From contig JASBRS010000084.1 of the NCBI GenBank assembly GCA_030149325.1, positions 1 through 64,000 of the forward strand: a DNA stretch of 64,000 bases, given 5' to 3'. Positions 45,039-52,974 of the stretch are shown here, one piece after another. Source of the DNA: Deinococci bacterium (GTDB lineage: Bacteria; Deinococcota; Deinococci; Deinococcales; Trueperaceae). Below the pieces are notes generated by a model that saw only the letters and a list, made by a program, of their open reading frames with translations, searched no databases and had not been told where the DNA came from. The stretch's first letter is position 1; each line of letters opens with the position of its first letter. A program made the position numbers and the translations under genes.

Positions 45039-45908
45039 GTGACGGCCTTGCGGGCGCAGGTCGAGACCGCCCTGGGCGTTGCGGTCGAGGGGTGGGCACC
45101 GGTCGGTGGAGGGCAGGTCGGCACGGTGGTGCGCTGTCGTCTCGCCACGGGCGAGCAGGTCATCGCCAAGACCTCCCCCGGGGGCGGCCTCGAGGTGGAG
45201 GGCGGCATGGTCCGGCACCTGGCGGAGCACAGCGAGCTCCCGGTGCCGGAGGTGCTGTACGCCTCGTCCGAGCTGCTGATCGAAGGCTACGTGGAGTCGG
45301 ACGGCCGCAGGTCGGAAGCGTCCGATCGTCATGCCGGGGAGCTCCTGGCCGAGCTCCATGAGGTCGGCGCCGAACGCTTCGGGTTCTCCGGGCCGACGCT
45401 CCTCGGCCCCTTCCGTCTCGAGAACGGCTGGTGGGAGTCCTGGCCGAGCTTCTACGCCGAGCAGCGGCTCCTCCCGCTGGCCGAGATCGCCGCGCGGCGG
45501 GGTGCGCTCCCCGACGGCCTGCGGCGCGGGGTGGAGCGGCTGGCCGCATCGTTGCCGGAGCGCTTCGATACCGAACCCAACCCGTCCCTGGTCCACGGCG
45601 ACGTGTGGTCCGGCAACGTGCTGGTGCGTGGGGATCGTGTCGTCGCCTTCCTCGACCCGTCGGTCCACTACGCCGATGCCGAGGTCGAGCTGGCCTTCAT
45701 CGACCTGTTCCACACCTTCGGGCCGTCGTTCTACCGCGCCTACCAGGAGGTCCACCCCATCGACCCGGGCTACGGAGCCTGGCGGCGGAACCTCTACCAG
45801 GTGGCGCCGCTGCTGGTGCACGTGGCGTTGTTCGGGGGAGGCTACGTGGGGGCGCTTCGGGAACGGCTCGAGGACCTCGGGGTAGCGGGGCCGAGCTCGG
45901 CGAGGTGA
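45039..45908 (+). CDS. fructosamine/ribulosamine kinase family protein
   Basis: The 289-residue kinase belongs to the FN3K family with a protein-kinase-like fold. Recognisable parts are GGQVGTVVRC (nucleotide loop), the Lys in VIAKTS, the insert WWESWPSFYAEQRL, the catalytic loop LVHGDVWSGNVL and FLDPSVHY with the metal-binding Asp. These enzymes phosphorylate O-3 of sugars attached to lysine, so that the adduct falls off the protein. It starts at GTG 45039. The upstream phosphatase would remove 5-phosphates first. Together they form a protein repair pair. Confidence 0.92.
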   Translation: MTALRAQVETALGVAVEGWAPVGGGQVGTVVRCRLATGEQVIAKTSPGGGLEVEGGMVRHLAEHSELPVPEVLYASSELLIEGYVESDGRRSEASDRHAGELLAELHEVGAERFGFSGPTLLGPFRLENGWWESWPSFYAEQRLLPLAEIAARRGALPDGLRRGVERLAASLPERFDTEPNPSLVHGDVWSGNVLVRGDRVVAFLDPSVHYADAEVELAFIDLFHTFGPSFYRAYQEVHPIDPGYGAWRRNLYQVAPLLVHVALFGGGYVGALRERLEDLGVAGPSSAR

Positions 45909-45912
45909 GAGA

Positions 45913-46016
45913 GTGCCCCGCCGGTGGCCAACGGCACCTGACGATCACCCCTTAAGGCTGCTTCTTCCGATCTGACCTGGTTCGGGGGTCGCCACCGCGT
46001 TGGGCCGGCGGGGCAC
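45913..46016 (-). ncRNA. ffs: signal recognition particle RNA (small, 4.5S type)
   Basis: On the minus strand a 104-nt RNA folds into one long rod: the terminal 12 bp at 46016-46005 and 45924-45913 pair perfectly. The core contains the conserved Ffh-binding sequence CAGGTCAGATCGGAAGAAGC followed by AGCC, with the asymmetric loop typical of helix 8. The RNA works with Ffh to target membrane proteins to SecYEG. A TATCTT -10-like box lies at 46020-46025. The gene is convergent with the fructosamine kinase gene. Ends may be off by a few bases. Confidence 0.92.
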
Positions 46017-46147
46017 ACGAAGATACCACAGGAGGCGAGCCGTTGCGTGGTACCCGCGGGCCCACGTGAGGGGTTCTCCGCAGCGCGACGTGTAAGGGGC
46101 CTGTCATAGTTCGAGCTGTACGATCCCGCCGGAAGGGAGGTGTAGGT

Positions 46148-46504
46148 GTGGTACGCCAGCAAGGCTTCACGCTCATCGAACTCCTCATTGTCATCGCCAT
46201 CATCGGGATCCTTGCTGCGGTCCTCGTCCCGAACCTCATGCGCGCGCGCGAAGTGGCCCAGTACCGAGCTGCCCAGGTGCACACCAAGAACGTGTACACG
46301 GCCGACATGAGCTACCTCGCCGAGAACATCTCGAACGCCGCCGTCCTCGGCAACTGCAAGTCCGGGTTCACGGCGGGCGCCTATGTGGTCCGGGACCCTC
46401 ACAACCCGCGTATCGCCACCTGTACCGTGGCGGACGCGAACGGCGACGGGTTGCCGGAAGTTACGACCACGCTCACCGACGGCCGCACCGTGACGTACCC
46501 GTGA
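46148..46504 (+). CDS. type IV pilin-like protein, copy 1
   Basis: The 118-residue prepilin has a short basic leader ending in Gly, cleaved before Phe in QGFTLIE, the conserved Glu5, and a hydrophobic helix. The C-terminal globular part has two Cys (GNCKSG and ATCTV), likely a disulfide loop. It uses a GTG start with a GGGAGG site. It is followed by a second pilin. The protein could be a major pilin for DNA uptake or twitching, or a minor pilin; assembly genes are not in the window. Confidence 0.92.
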   Translation: MVRQQGFTLIELLIVIAIIGILAAVLVPNLMRAREVAQYRAAQVHTKNVYTADMSYLAENISNAAVLGNCKSGFTAGAYVVRDPHNPRIATCTVADANGDGLPEVTTTLTDGRTVTYP

Positions 46505-46661
46505 CGCTGGCCTAGAACATCCGGGGAGTGTGGGAAATCTGTAAGAGTCCTGTAAGCCGTCAGGGCTACATTGGACTCACGTGGACAACTCGTTCACGGA
46601 AGCACTACGTGGAGTCCGGGCGTCCATCATCCATCATCCCGGTACTCAGAAGGGAACCACC

Positions 46662-47021
46662 ATGAGGAGCCGTCGCAAGGGCAACAAGGGCTTCACCCTG
46701 ATCGAATTGCTCATCGTCATCGCCATCATCGGGATCCTTGCCGCCGTGCTGATCCCCAACCTCCTCCGCGCCCGAAAGGTGGCCGTCGACCGCGCTGCGC
46801 AGTCGTACGCGCACAACGTGTACACCTCGGCCAACGCCTACCTGTCCGAGAACGTGAACGTCACCGCGGTGCCCACGACGAGCTGTGTGGGCGGCTTCGC
46901 GGCCGGTCAGTACACCGTGAACGCGTGGTCCAACATCTTGACCTGCAGTGTGGCCTCCGACGGGACGAGCGTGGCGCTCACCTACAACGGCGGTACCACA
47001 GGCTCGTACACTCTGAAGTAG
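46662..47021 (+). CDS. type IV pilin-like protein, copy 2
   Basis: The 119-residue prepilin has leader MRSRRKGNKG, cleavage at G/FTLIE, Glu5 and the same hydrophobic helix as copy 1, with near-identical DNA across the helix. The globular domain has Cys pairs in TSCVGG and LTCSV and a short Gly/Thr-rich end. A GGGAA site precedes ATG 46662. A possible separate promoter (TACATT at 46567-46572) suggests independent expression. A strong terminator follows. The tandem arrangement indicates duplication and divergence. Confidence 0.92.
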   Translation: MRSRRKGNKGFTLIELLIVIAIIGILAAVLIPNLLRARKVAVDRAAQSYAHNVYTSANAYLSENVNVTAVPTTSCVGGFAAGQYTVNAWSNILTCSVASDGTSVALTYNGGTTGSYTLK

Positions 47022-47040
47022 TTCCGTAGAAGCAAGTAGT

Positions 47041-47070
47041 GTGGCCCCCGTCCTCCGGGACGGGGGCCAC
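47041..47070. terminator. strong intrinsic terminator after the pilins
   Basis: A perfect 13-bp stem with loop TCCG is followed by TTCCTTT, 20 bases after the second pilin stop. Its strength suits a highly expressed pilin transcript. Confidence 0.85.
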
Positions 47071-47307
47071 TTCCTTTGGCCTTTGGCGCGCCCGCCGGCG
47101 CGGAACGGCGTTGGGGCGGAGTGCCCGCGAACGGAGCCCTGCTGCCCTTTGGACCGGCCACGACGGCGCGACCGGCTGGCGCCCCTCGCTTCCAGGAGGC
47201 CACACCCGACGGGGAGCCTCTGGGGCCGGGACACGGTGTCCCGTCGCGAACGCGTGGGCGGTTGAGCCTGGCTGGGATCGAGCTAGGGTGTTGACTGGGT
47301 CAGGGGG
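47071..47307. other. intergenic region between convergent pilin and polysaccharide genes
   Basis: I see no convincing gene here. A 17-bp perfect dyad, CGGGACAC-G-GTGTCCCG, lies at 47227-47243 and could be an operator or weak terminator. Confidence 0.4.
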
Positions 47308-48690
47308 TTACGTCGGCACCCGTCCTGAGCGTGGTCGAGCTAGACGGGCCTCGACGCCCGCAGCTGCCAGCATGACCCACCACACGCCCTGAGTCTCCGG
47401 GATGACGAACCAGAGCAACAGGAAGATCGCGTAGGCCAGGATCCCTACAGCGAGCGGCGAGCCCCGGCGCAGCCCGCGGAGGGCGGAGCCGACCAGCAAG
47501 AGGTACAACAGGGCGCCCGGGATACCCCACATCAGGACAATCTCGAGCAGCTGATCGTGGGCCTTGAACGTCCGGACGAGCGTGAGCTGGTAGCCGCCGG
47601 CGGCATCGCGGACGGCCAGCAGAGGTGGGCTGGTCTCGCTGACCTGCGCGCCAAGCACCTGCTGGTAGCCCCATTCGAGGCGGCCGAAGCGATCGAGCTC
47701 CTGGCTGGAGAGGAAATCCGGCCACACGAGGGCGAAGTTGCCACCGCCCCATCCGCGCAGGGGCCGCTGTGCGATGGCACGGAGGGCTGCACGGTAGTAG
47801 AACGACCTGCTCACGAGGGTACTCCCGCTCACAACGTCTGTCGCCTTCGGGCTCGGGACGAACGCCCTCGACGCCAGGTAGCCTGCGAGGAGGGCCAGGG
47901 CGGCGAGGACGACCGCCCTCACGACCCGGCTCGGCCGAGCGCGTGTGATCAATAGATGCAGCAGCTTGGCCGTCATAACCGCGATCCCGGCCGAACGATT
48001 CAAGGTCAGCCCAACGCTGAACACCAGGAAGGAGAACGCTGCGCCCGGCCACAGCCCGGCAGCCACGCCGCCGGACAGCGCGAGCATCCCAGCCAGGTGG
48101 CCCTTCTGGGGAAACGTGACGGCGGGCAGCGCGTTGTGTGGGAACGGGTAGACCAGACCGCGACCGGCGACGACCTCAACGGCGGCGCCAACGGCGAGGA
48201 TGATGCCCGAGGCGGCGATGGCCCATGCCACGTACCGGATCACCTCTGAGTTGCGCACCGTTCGGACATAGACGAGGATGAAGACGCCGATCATCGCCAG
48301 CATCCAGACCGCACCGTCGGCGAGACTGACGAAGGCGCCGGTCAGGGCGATGGCGGGATTCGGCGCCAGCAACGACGTCATGACGACCCAACCCCCGAAC
48401 AGGAGCGCGATCACGATGAGAGGGTGTCGGTTCAATCCTTCGACGATGGTCGGCCGTAGCCGTCTCGAACGTGAGGCCGGGTCGAGCAGCTCGAGTGCCA
48501 GGCCGACCGCCAGGAAGACGACGGTGACGTAGGAGCGGACCTTGAACGCGGGCCCGTAGTCGTGTTGCCCTGGGATGAAGAGCAGGGGGTAGAGAAAGAC
48601 GTAGAGCGGCCACCACCAAGTGCGTACGAATCGACCGATCACGGGCCAGCCTAGGCGCCAAAGCGAAGGCGGTGCCATGCGTTTTCCCAT
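47308..48690 (-). CDS. O-antigen ligase/polymerase-like membrane protein (Wzy_C)
   Basis: The 460-residue protein has about 11-12 membrane segments and a large extracytoplasmic loop in the C-terminal half containing YYRAALRAIAQRPLRGWGGGNF, the pattern of the Wzy_C domain found in O-antigen ligases, polymerases and pilin O-glycosylases. It would act on undecaprenyl-linked glycans outside the membrane. ATG 48690 avoids overlap with the upstream gene; a longer start at 48765 is possible. It lies head-on to the pilin genes, so ligation of glycan to pilin is one option, exopolysaccharide polymerisation another. Confidence 0.82.
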   Translation of the reverse strand: MGKRMAPPSLWRLGWPVIGRFVRTWWWPLYVFLYPLLFIPGQHDYGPAFKVRSYVTVVFLAVGLALELLDPASRSRRLRPTIVEGLNRHPLIVIALLFGGWVVMTSLLAPNPAIALTGAFVSLADGAVWMLAMIGVFILVYVRTVRNSEVIRYVAWAIAASGIILAVGAAVEVVAGRGLVYPFPHNALPAVTFPQKGHLAGMLALSGGVAAGLWPGAAFSFLVFSVGLTLNRSAGIAVMTAKLLHLLITRARPSRVVRAVVLAALALLAGYLASRAFVPSPKATDVVSGSTLVSRSFYYRAALRAIAQRPLRGWGGGNFALVWPDFLSSQELDRFGRLEWGYQQVLGAQVSETSPPLLAVRDAAGGYQLTLVRTFKAHDQLLEIVLMWGIPGALLYLLLVGSALRGLRRGSPLAVGILAYAIFLLLWFVIPETQGVWWVMLAAAGVEARLARPRSGRVPT

Positions 48691-48712
48691 AGGGGTCCAA
48701 GATTGACCGCTG

Positions 48713-49510
48713 TTACGTCCTGTTGGCTCCGGCGTGGATGTCGGGCGTAGTTGCCCGATCGCCACGTGCAGTAAAGGCGGTCTGGCGCCGGCTGAGGTCC
48801 ATGCGAAGCTTCAGATAGAGGAAGAGCAATCCGTAGGCTGCGATGGTCCGGCCCACCCGCATCTTCGACCCACCCCGCTTCTGGTCATAGCGGAGCTCGA
48901 AGGGCACCTCCCTGATACGAGCTCCTGCACGTGCCGAGAGTACGAGGAGTTCGGTGCTCGCGGTGAAGCCGGTGCTCCTGAGCAGGAGCCGTCCGTCGTG
49001 TGCGAGGCGCCTCAGCAGACCCACGCGGTAGAGTCGGTACCCGCACGTGACGTCACGAACGCCACGGAGTCGGAAGAGAGATTGGAACACGATGCGCGCC
49101 GCCACGCTGAGACCAGCCCTCCACCAGGGGACTCCGACCTGCCGTGTTCCACGGTAGCGGGACGCGATCACGACGTCGGCTCCCTCGTAGGCCGCGGCGC
49201 GAAGCGTAGGGATCAAGCCAGGATCCATGGTGTTGTCCGCATCCATGATGACGGCGACGTCGTCGTCCGAGGCCGTCGCGAGCGTGAATTCGAGGAGCGA
49301 AGTGAGGGCCGCGCCAAGGCCGCGGTTCGTGTCGTGACGAAGGATCTCTACTCCGGGGAAGCTGCCGGCGACCACTCCCGTGTCATCCGTGGACCCGTCG
49401 TCCAGGACAACGATCCGTAGGTCACTCGACGGCAGCTCGAGAGCCTTCGGTAGGAGTTCGGCCAGTGCCGGACCTTCGTTCCAGGCCGGCAAGAGAAGGT
49501 AGGTCGTCAT
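48713..49510 (-). CDS. glycosyltransferase family 2, polyprenyl-phosphate mannosyl/glucosyltransferase type
   Basis: The 265-residue GT-A enzyme shows LLPAWNEG, VLDDGSTDDT and the DXD-type MDADNTMDP, typical of dolichyl/polyprenyl-phosphate sugar synthases. It probably transfers a sugar from a nucleotide donor to undecaprenyl phosphate, feeding the GT39-like enzyme upstream. ATG 49510 has a GGAGG site. The first 89 bases overlap the 3' end of the preceding membrane-protein gene in another frame. Confidence 0.88.
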   Translation of the reverse strand: MTTYLLLPAWNEGPALAELLPKALELPSSDLRIVVLDDGSTDDTGVVAGSFPGVEILRHDTNRGLGAALTSLLEFTLATASDDDVAVIMDADNTMDPGLIPTLRAAAYEGADVVIASRYRGTRQVGVPWWRAGLSVAARIVFQSLFRLRGVRDVTCGYRLYRVGLLRRLAHDGRLLLRSTGFTASTELLVLSARAGARIREVPFELRYDQKRGGSKMRVGRTIAAYGLLFLYLKLRMDLSRRQTAFTARGDRATTPDIHAGANRT

Positions 49511-50015
49511 GACGTCGCCTCCAGGGACGAAGTAGAACGGACCGTAGCGCGATCGCGCATGCGGCGGCGGAGATCGAGATGAAGATCGCTGGGACATCGA
49601 ACTTGCGGCCGATGGCCATGCTGATCGCGAAGAGCAGGTACGTGGGCCCGGACACGACGGCCAGCGCGGCAGCGATCCTTCGGAACGGGGTGCCCCGAGC
49701 GCTGGCGATCACCACGAAGGGCCAGAACGGTACGACGGCTGCACCTAGGAAGATCCAGGGGCTACCGGCGCCACGCGATCGTCCGGGGCGGATGAACCGA
49801 GCCATCATGTGGAGGACGTAGGCCGCTACGAACACGGCGATGACGACGGCCACGAGGCCACGGAACCCTGCTGCCACCGTCAATCCGGTCAGCAGGACGA
49901 GTACCGGCACTCCTGCAACGAGCAGGAGGCTCGCGGCGGCGGTCATCCCGAGCGTACCTAGCGCCGCCGCCCAGGCTACGGCGCTCTGCACGAGGGTATG
50001 GACGTAGGCGGCCAT
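49422..50015 (-). CDS. membrane protein of 197 residues, function unknown
   Basis: The protein has about five hydrophobic segments between residues 8 and 160 and a hydrophilic Arg-rich tail. It starts at ATG 50015 with an AGGAG site, 5 bases after the GT39-like gene. Its last 89 bases overlap the GT2 gene, an unusually long same-strand overlap. It may partner the glycosyltransferases, for example as a flippase-like or scaffold protein; no family is recognised. Confidence 0.6.
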   Translation of the reverse strand: MAAYVHTLVQSAVAWAAALGTLGMTAAASLLLVAGVPVLVLLTGLTVAAGFRGLVAVVIAVFVAAYVLHMMARFIRPGRSRGAGSPWIFLGAAVVPFWPFVVIASARGTPFRRIAAALAVVSGPTYLLFAISMAIGRKFDVPAIFISISAAACAIALRSVLLRPWRRRHDDLPSLAGLERRSGTGRTPTEGSRAAVE

Positions 50016-50020
50016 CCTGG

Positions 50021-51511
50021 CTACTCCTTCTTGGTCCGGGCGTTCGGTGACAGGACGAGGACCGACGTGGCTGTGCCGACGGTACGAGCATCGTCGGTCA
50101 CCGTGTGAGTCTGGTACCACTGCGTGAAGTAGTCACCCTCCGCTATGGTCCAGTTCCGGGGGTCCCATGCGCCGAAGGCCTCCGTCGCGACCCAGATGTG
50201 CTTCGCGCCGAGTAGCTGGTCGAGAGGGAAGCGGCGCGGATCGTGCACCGTGATGATGGGAATGCTCGGTGCGCGGTCGCTCACGAGGTAGTAGGCGAAG
50301 AGGGCTGACGTCAATCGGCTGTTGGTGAGGACCACGTCGCCGGCCTCGACATGAACCTTGAAGGCCGTACGTGCTGCCTTCCAGTCCGCGTGTTGGGGCA
50401 GGAGAACGACCTCAGCGCCTCCGAAGGCGAAACTCGCAACGACCACACAGACAGTTGCCAGGAAGACGAAGCGGTACCTCGACGCGAGCGTAGCTATCCC
50501 TACCGCGAGCAGGATCAACAGGTAGGGGACGAAGATCATGAGATACCGTGTCCCCGCGACGTTGAGCCAGGTCGCGGACAATCCGAGCCACGCGCCGAGG
50601 GGAACCACCGCGCTCGAGACGAAGAACCACCGCCGGTGGTCGCGGGTCCCCCACGCGACGATTGCCCCGAGCAAGATCAATACCCAAGCAAGCACGGTGG
50701 CAGCGCCGAAGTAGGCAGGGGTACTCCCGGTGGCGGCGATCCAGCCGAGCAGATGCCGCACCACCACGTCGATTGGTTCCCTCAAGTACGTGTTCGCACG
50801 GCCCTGAAGGATTGAGGTGAGTAGGGTCGGCACCCACGGCACGAAGGATGCCGCCGCGATGGCCAACGCGAGGATTCCCCGCCGTCGTCGAGGTGACGCG
50901 ACCACGACGTAGACCGCTTGACCGAGCAGGACGAAGACCGCAAGGTAGTGCGTGTAGAGCATCAGGCTCGCTGCCAGCGCGTACCCCAGCCACGGTCGGA
51001 GTTCCTTGCGTTCTCGCGCGCGTACCAGAAGGGTCCAGGAGACCAGACCCAGGAAGACCAGCAAGGGATACATCCTGCCGATGCGGTCACTGCCCGCAAC
51101 CAAGGGCTCGAGGGTCAACAGCAGTCCGGACAGGATACCGACGCCAGGCCCAAAGAGCTTCCGGCCGAGTCCGATGATGATGGCGACGCTGACAACTCCG
51201 GTCAGCGCCCACGGGAGCCTGAGCGCGAGTTCTATCCCGGGGCGATAGGCGGCCGTGTCACCGAAACCGACGATGTGGAGCCAGAGCCATGTGAGAACGT
51301 AGTACAGCGGCGGGTGGGCGTCCTGCGTCGCCACCGAGCTGACAAGCTGCAGGAGATCACGACTCCGAGCCACGATCTGGACGGTGAAGAGTTCGTCGAA
51401 GGTGAGACCGGTCGATCCGACACCGATCAAGCGGATCGCTGCCGCCAGGGCCACGACCGCGGTAGCGGCGAGGGGGAGGGAGCGCCTGCGAGTCTGTCGT
51501 GCGGAGACCAC
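50021..51511 (-). CDS. GT39/ArnT-like membrane glycosyltransferase
   Basis: The 496-residue protein has an N-terminal helix followed by FDELFTVQ with the catalytic-type Asp-Glu, then AHPPLYYVL in the first loop, about ten further membrane segments and a C-terminal extracytoplasmic domain of about 120 residues. This fits the PMT/ArnT superfamily, which uses polyprenyl-phosphate sugars to modify proteins or lipids. The start is GTG 51511, five bases after a -10-like TACGAT, so the mRNA is near-leaderless. Acceptor unknown. Confidence 0.82.
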   Translation of the reverse strand: MVSARQTRRRSLPLAATAVVALAAAIRLIGVGSTGLTFDELFTVQIVARSRDLLQLVSSVATQDAHPPLYYVLTWLWLHIVGFGDTAAYRPGIELALRLPWALTGVVSVAIIIGLGRKLFGPGVGILSGLLLTLEPLVAGSDRIGRMYPLLVFLGLVSWTLLVRARERKELRPWLGYALAASLMLYTHYLAVFVLLGQAVYVVVASPRRRRGILALAIAAASFVPWVPTLLTSILQGRANTYLREPIDVVVRHLLGWIAATGSTPAYFGAATVLAWVLILLGAIVAWGTRDHRRWFFVSSAVVPLGAWLGLSATWLNVAGTRYLMIFVPYLLILLAVGIATLASRYRFVFLATVCVVVASFAFGGAEVVLLPQHADWKAARTAFKVHVEAGDVVLTNSRLTSALFAYYLVSDRAPSIPIITVHDPRRFPLDQLLGAKHIWVATEAFGAWDPRNWTIAEGDYFTQWYQTHTVTDDARTVGTATSVLVLSPNARTKKE

Positions 51512-51516
51512 GTGTC

Positions 51517-51522
51517 ATCGTA
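51517..51522 (-). promoter_or_regulatory. -10-like box of the GT39-like operon
   Basis: On the minus strand TACGAT lies 5 nt before GTG 51511, giving a leaderless or near-leaderless transcript for the four-gene leftward run ending at 47308. Confidence 0.4.
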
Positions 51523-51617
51523 CGGCGACGTGACGTTTCCGGGCTGAACGAGAGTTCACACTTCTCGCGTCCAGGTCGACCTCAGCGGTAGGGTCGAACG
51601 ACCTGTAGAGCCTCGGG

Positions 51618-52787
51618 CTAGGTGGACGATGCCGAGTCGAGGACTGCCCTGATGACGCGCCCCTGTTCTTCAGGCCCCAGGTGCGCGTGCATGGGAAGAC
51701 TCAAGACGGTGGCCGAAGCCGCCTCGGTTCGTGACAGCGTCTGCCCTTCAGTCAGTGTCCCTGCGGGCCATGCTGTGTAGGGCGAGGGATAGAACGTAGA
51801 GGATGCGATGCCAAGGCCCGTGAGGTGGCTCTGTACGGAGTCACGTCGACCTCCGTCGATGGCGAGGGTGTACTGATGGAACACATGACCGGCCTTGAAT
51901 GGAGGTGTGCGGACGCCCTCGATCTCCTTGAATGCCTCTTCGTAACGCAGGGCGACGGATCTGCGCAGCGCATTCCAACGGTCGACATGCGGTAGCTTCA
52001 CCCTCAAGATCGCCGCCTGCAATGCGTCGAGGCGGGAGTTGTATCCCACACCCTGATGGACGTAGCGTCGCTCGCGGGCGGCCGCATGATTTCGAAGACT
52101 CCGAGCCGCTGCGGTCAGTTCGGCGTCGTCGGTGACGATGAGGCCTCCGTCGCCGTAGGCCCCGAGGTTCTTCGTAGGGTAGAGGCTGAAGGCTGCGACG
52201 TGCCCCAGGGAGCCGACGCGAGCCGGTTCCGTGCGTGCATCACCGATCGCTAGGTCGGAGGGTTCGTGGTAGGCGCCGAACGCCTGGGCGCAGTCCTCGA
52301 GGATCAGAAGATCTCGGGACTCGGCCAGTTCGAGGAGCGGGCCCATCGCTACCGGTTCCCCGAAGAGGTGGACCGGGATGACCGCCTTCGTTCGATCCGT
52401 TACAGCGCCTGCGATCGCGCCGACGTCGAGATTGAAACCGGTCTCCGCGATGTCGACGAACACGGGTGTCGCGCCGACCAGCAAGATCGCCTCGACCGTC
52501 GCGTAGAACGTGAAGGCCGTCGTGATGACCTCGTCGCCGGGGCCGATGCCAGCCGCCCGCAGGCCGATCACGAGGGCATCGGTACCGCTGTTGACGGCGA
52601 CCGCGTGTTCGACCCCGAGGAAGGCCGCGACTTCCTCCTCGAAGGCCTCGACCTCGGGGCCGAGCACGAACTGCCCGCTCCGCAGGACGCGCTGGATCGC
52701 GTCCATGATCTCCGACCACAGCTCCTCGACCTCGCTCTGGAGGTCCAGCATCGGGATGGGAACGTTCGCGCTCGGTTCGATCGTCAC
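51618..52787 (-). CDS. DegT/DnrJ/EryC1 family sugar aminotransferase
   Basis: The 389-residue PLP enzyme makes amino sugars on nucleotide-linked ketosugars. It shows NSGTDALVIGLRA for PLP phosphate binding, EDCAQAFGA with the PLP Asp, and SLYPTKNLG with the Schiff-base Lys206. It ends with the family's C-terminal substrate lobe. GTG 52787 is chosen with GAGGAG upstream, but ATG 52817 would add ten residues. It is the first leftward gene of the glycan locus and points to an amino-deoxy sugar in the product. Confidence 0.9.
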   Translation of the reverse strand: MTIEPSANVPIPMLDLQSEVEELWSEIMDAIQRVLRSGQFVLGPEVEAFEEEVAAFLGVEHAVAVNSGTDALVIGLRAAGIGPGDEVITTAFTFYATVEAILLVGATPVFVDIAETGFNLDVGAIAGAVTDRTKAVIPVHLFGEPVAMGPLLELAESRDLLILEDCAQAFGAYHEPSDLAIGDARTEPARVGSLGHVAAFSLYPTKNLGAYGDGGLIVTDDAELTAAARSLRNHAAARERRYVHQGVGYNSRLDALQAAILRVKLPHVDRWNALRRSVALRYEEAFKEIEGVRTPPFKAGHVFHQYTLAIDGGRRDSVQSHLTGLGIASSTFYPSPYTAWPAGTLTEGQTLSRTEAASATVLSLPMHAHLGPEEQGRVIRAVLDSASST

Positions 52788-52974
52788 GCCGACATCATCT
52801 CCTCGGTGGCCGACCATCGTCGGGAAGGCCGCTCGCAGGAATCCTACAACGTCCCTCAGCCGCTCGCTGCCGGGGACTGCAGGAGGTCTGGGTCGAGCCT
52901 ACGTCGGCCCACGAGGGCCATGAGTGGGGTGCTTCACCGAGTCGGCTCGCCAGTGCGACGAACAATCGAACGGT

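Noticed and set aside
45913..46016. tRNA suggested by paired ends and TTCGGGGGTC
   Set aside because: No acceptor/anticodon arrangement; the minus-strand reading gives the SRP RNA Ffh-binding core within one rod.
47039..47392. Possible small gene after the pilin terminator
   Set aside because: It begins inside the terminator stem, has no ribosome site and overlaps the convergent Wzy_C gene.
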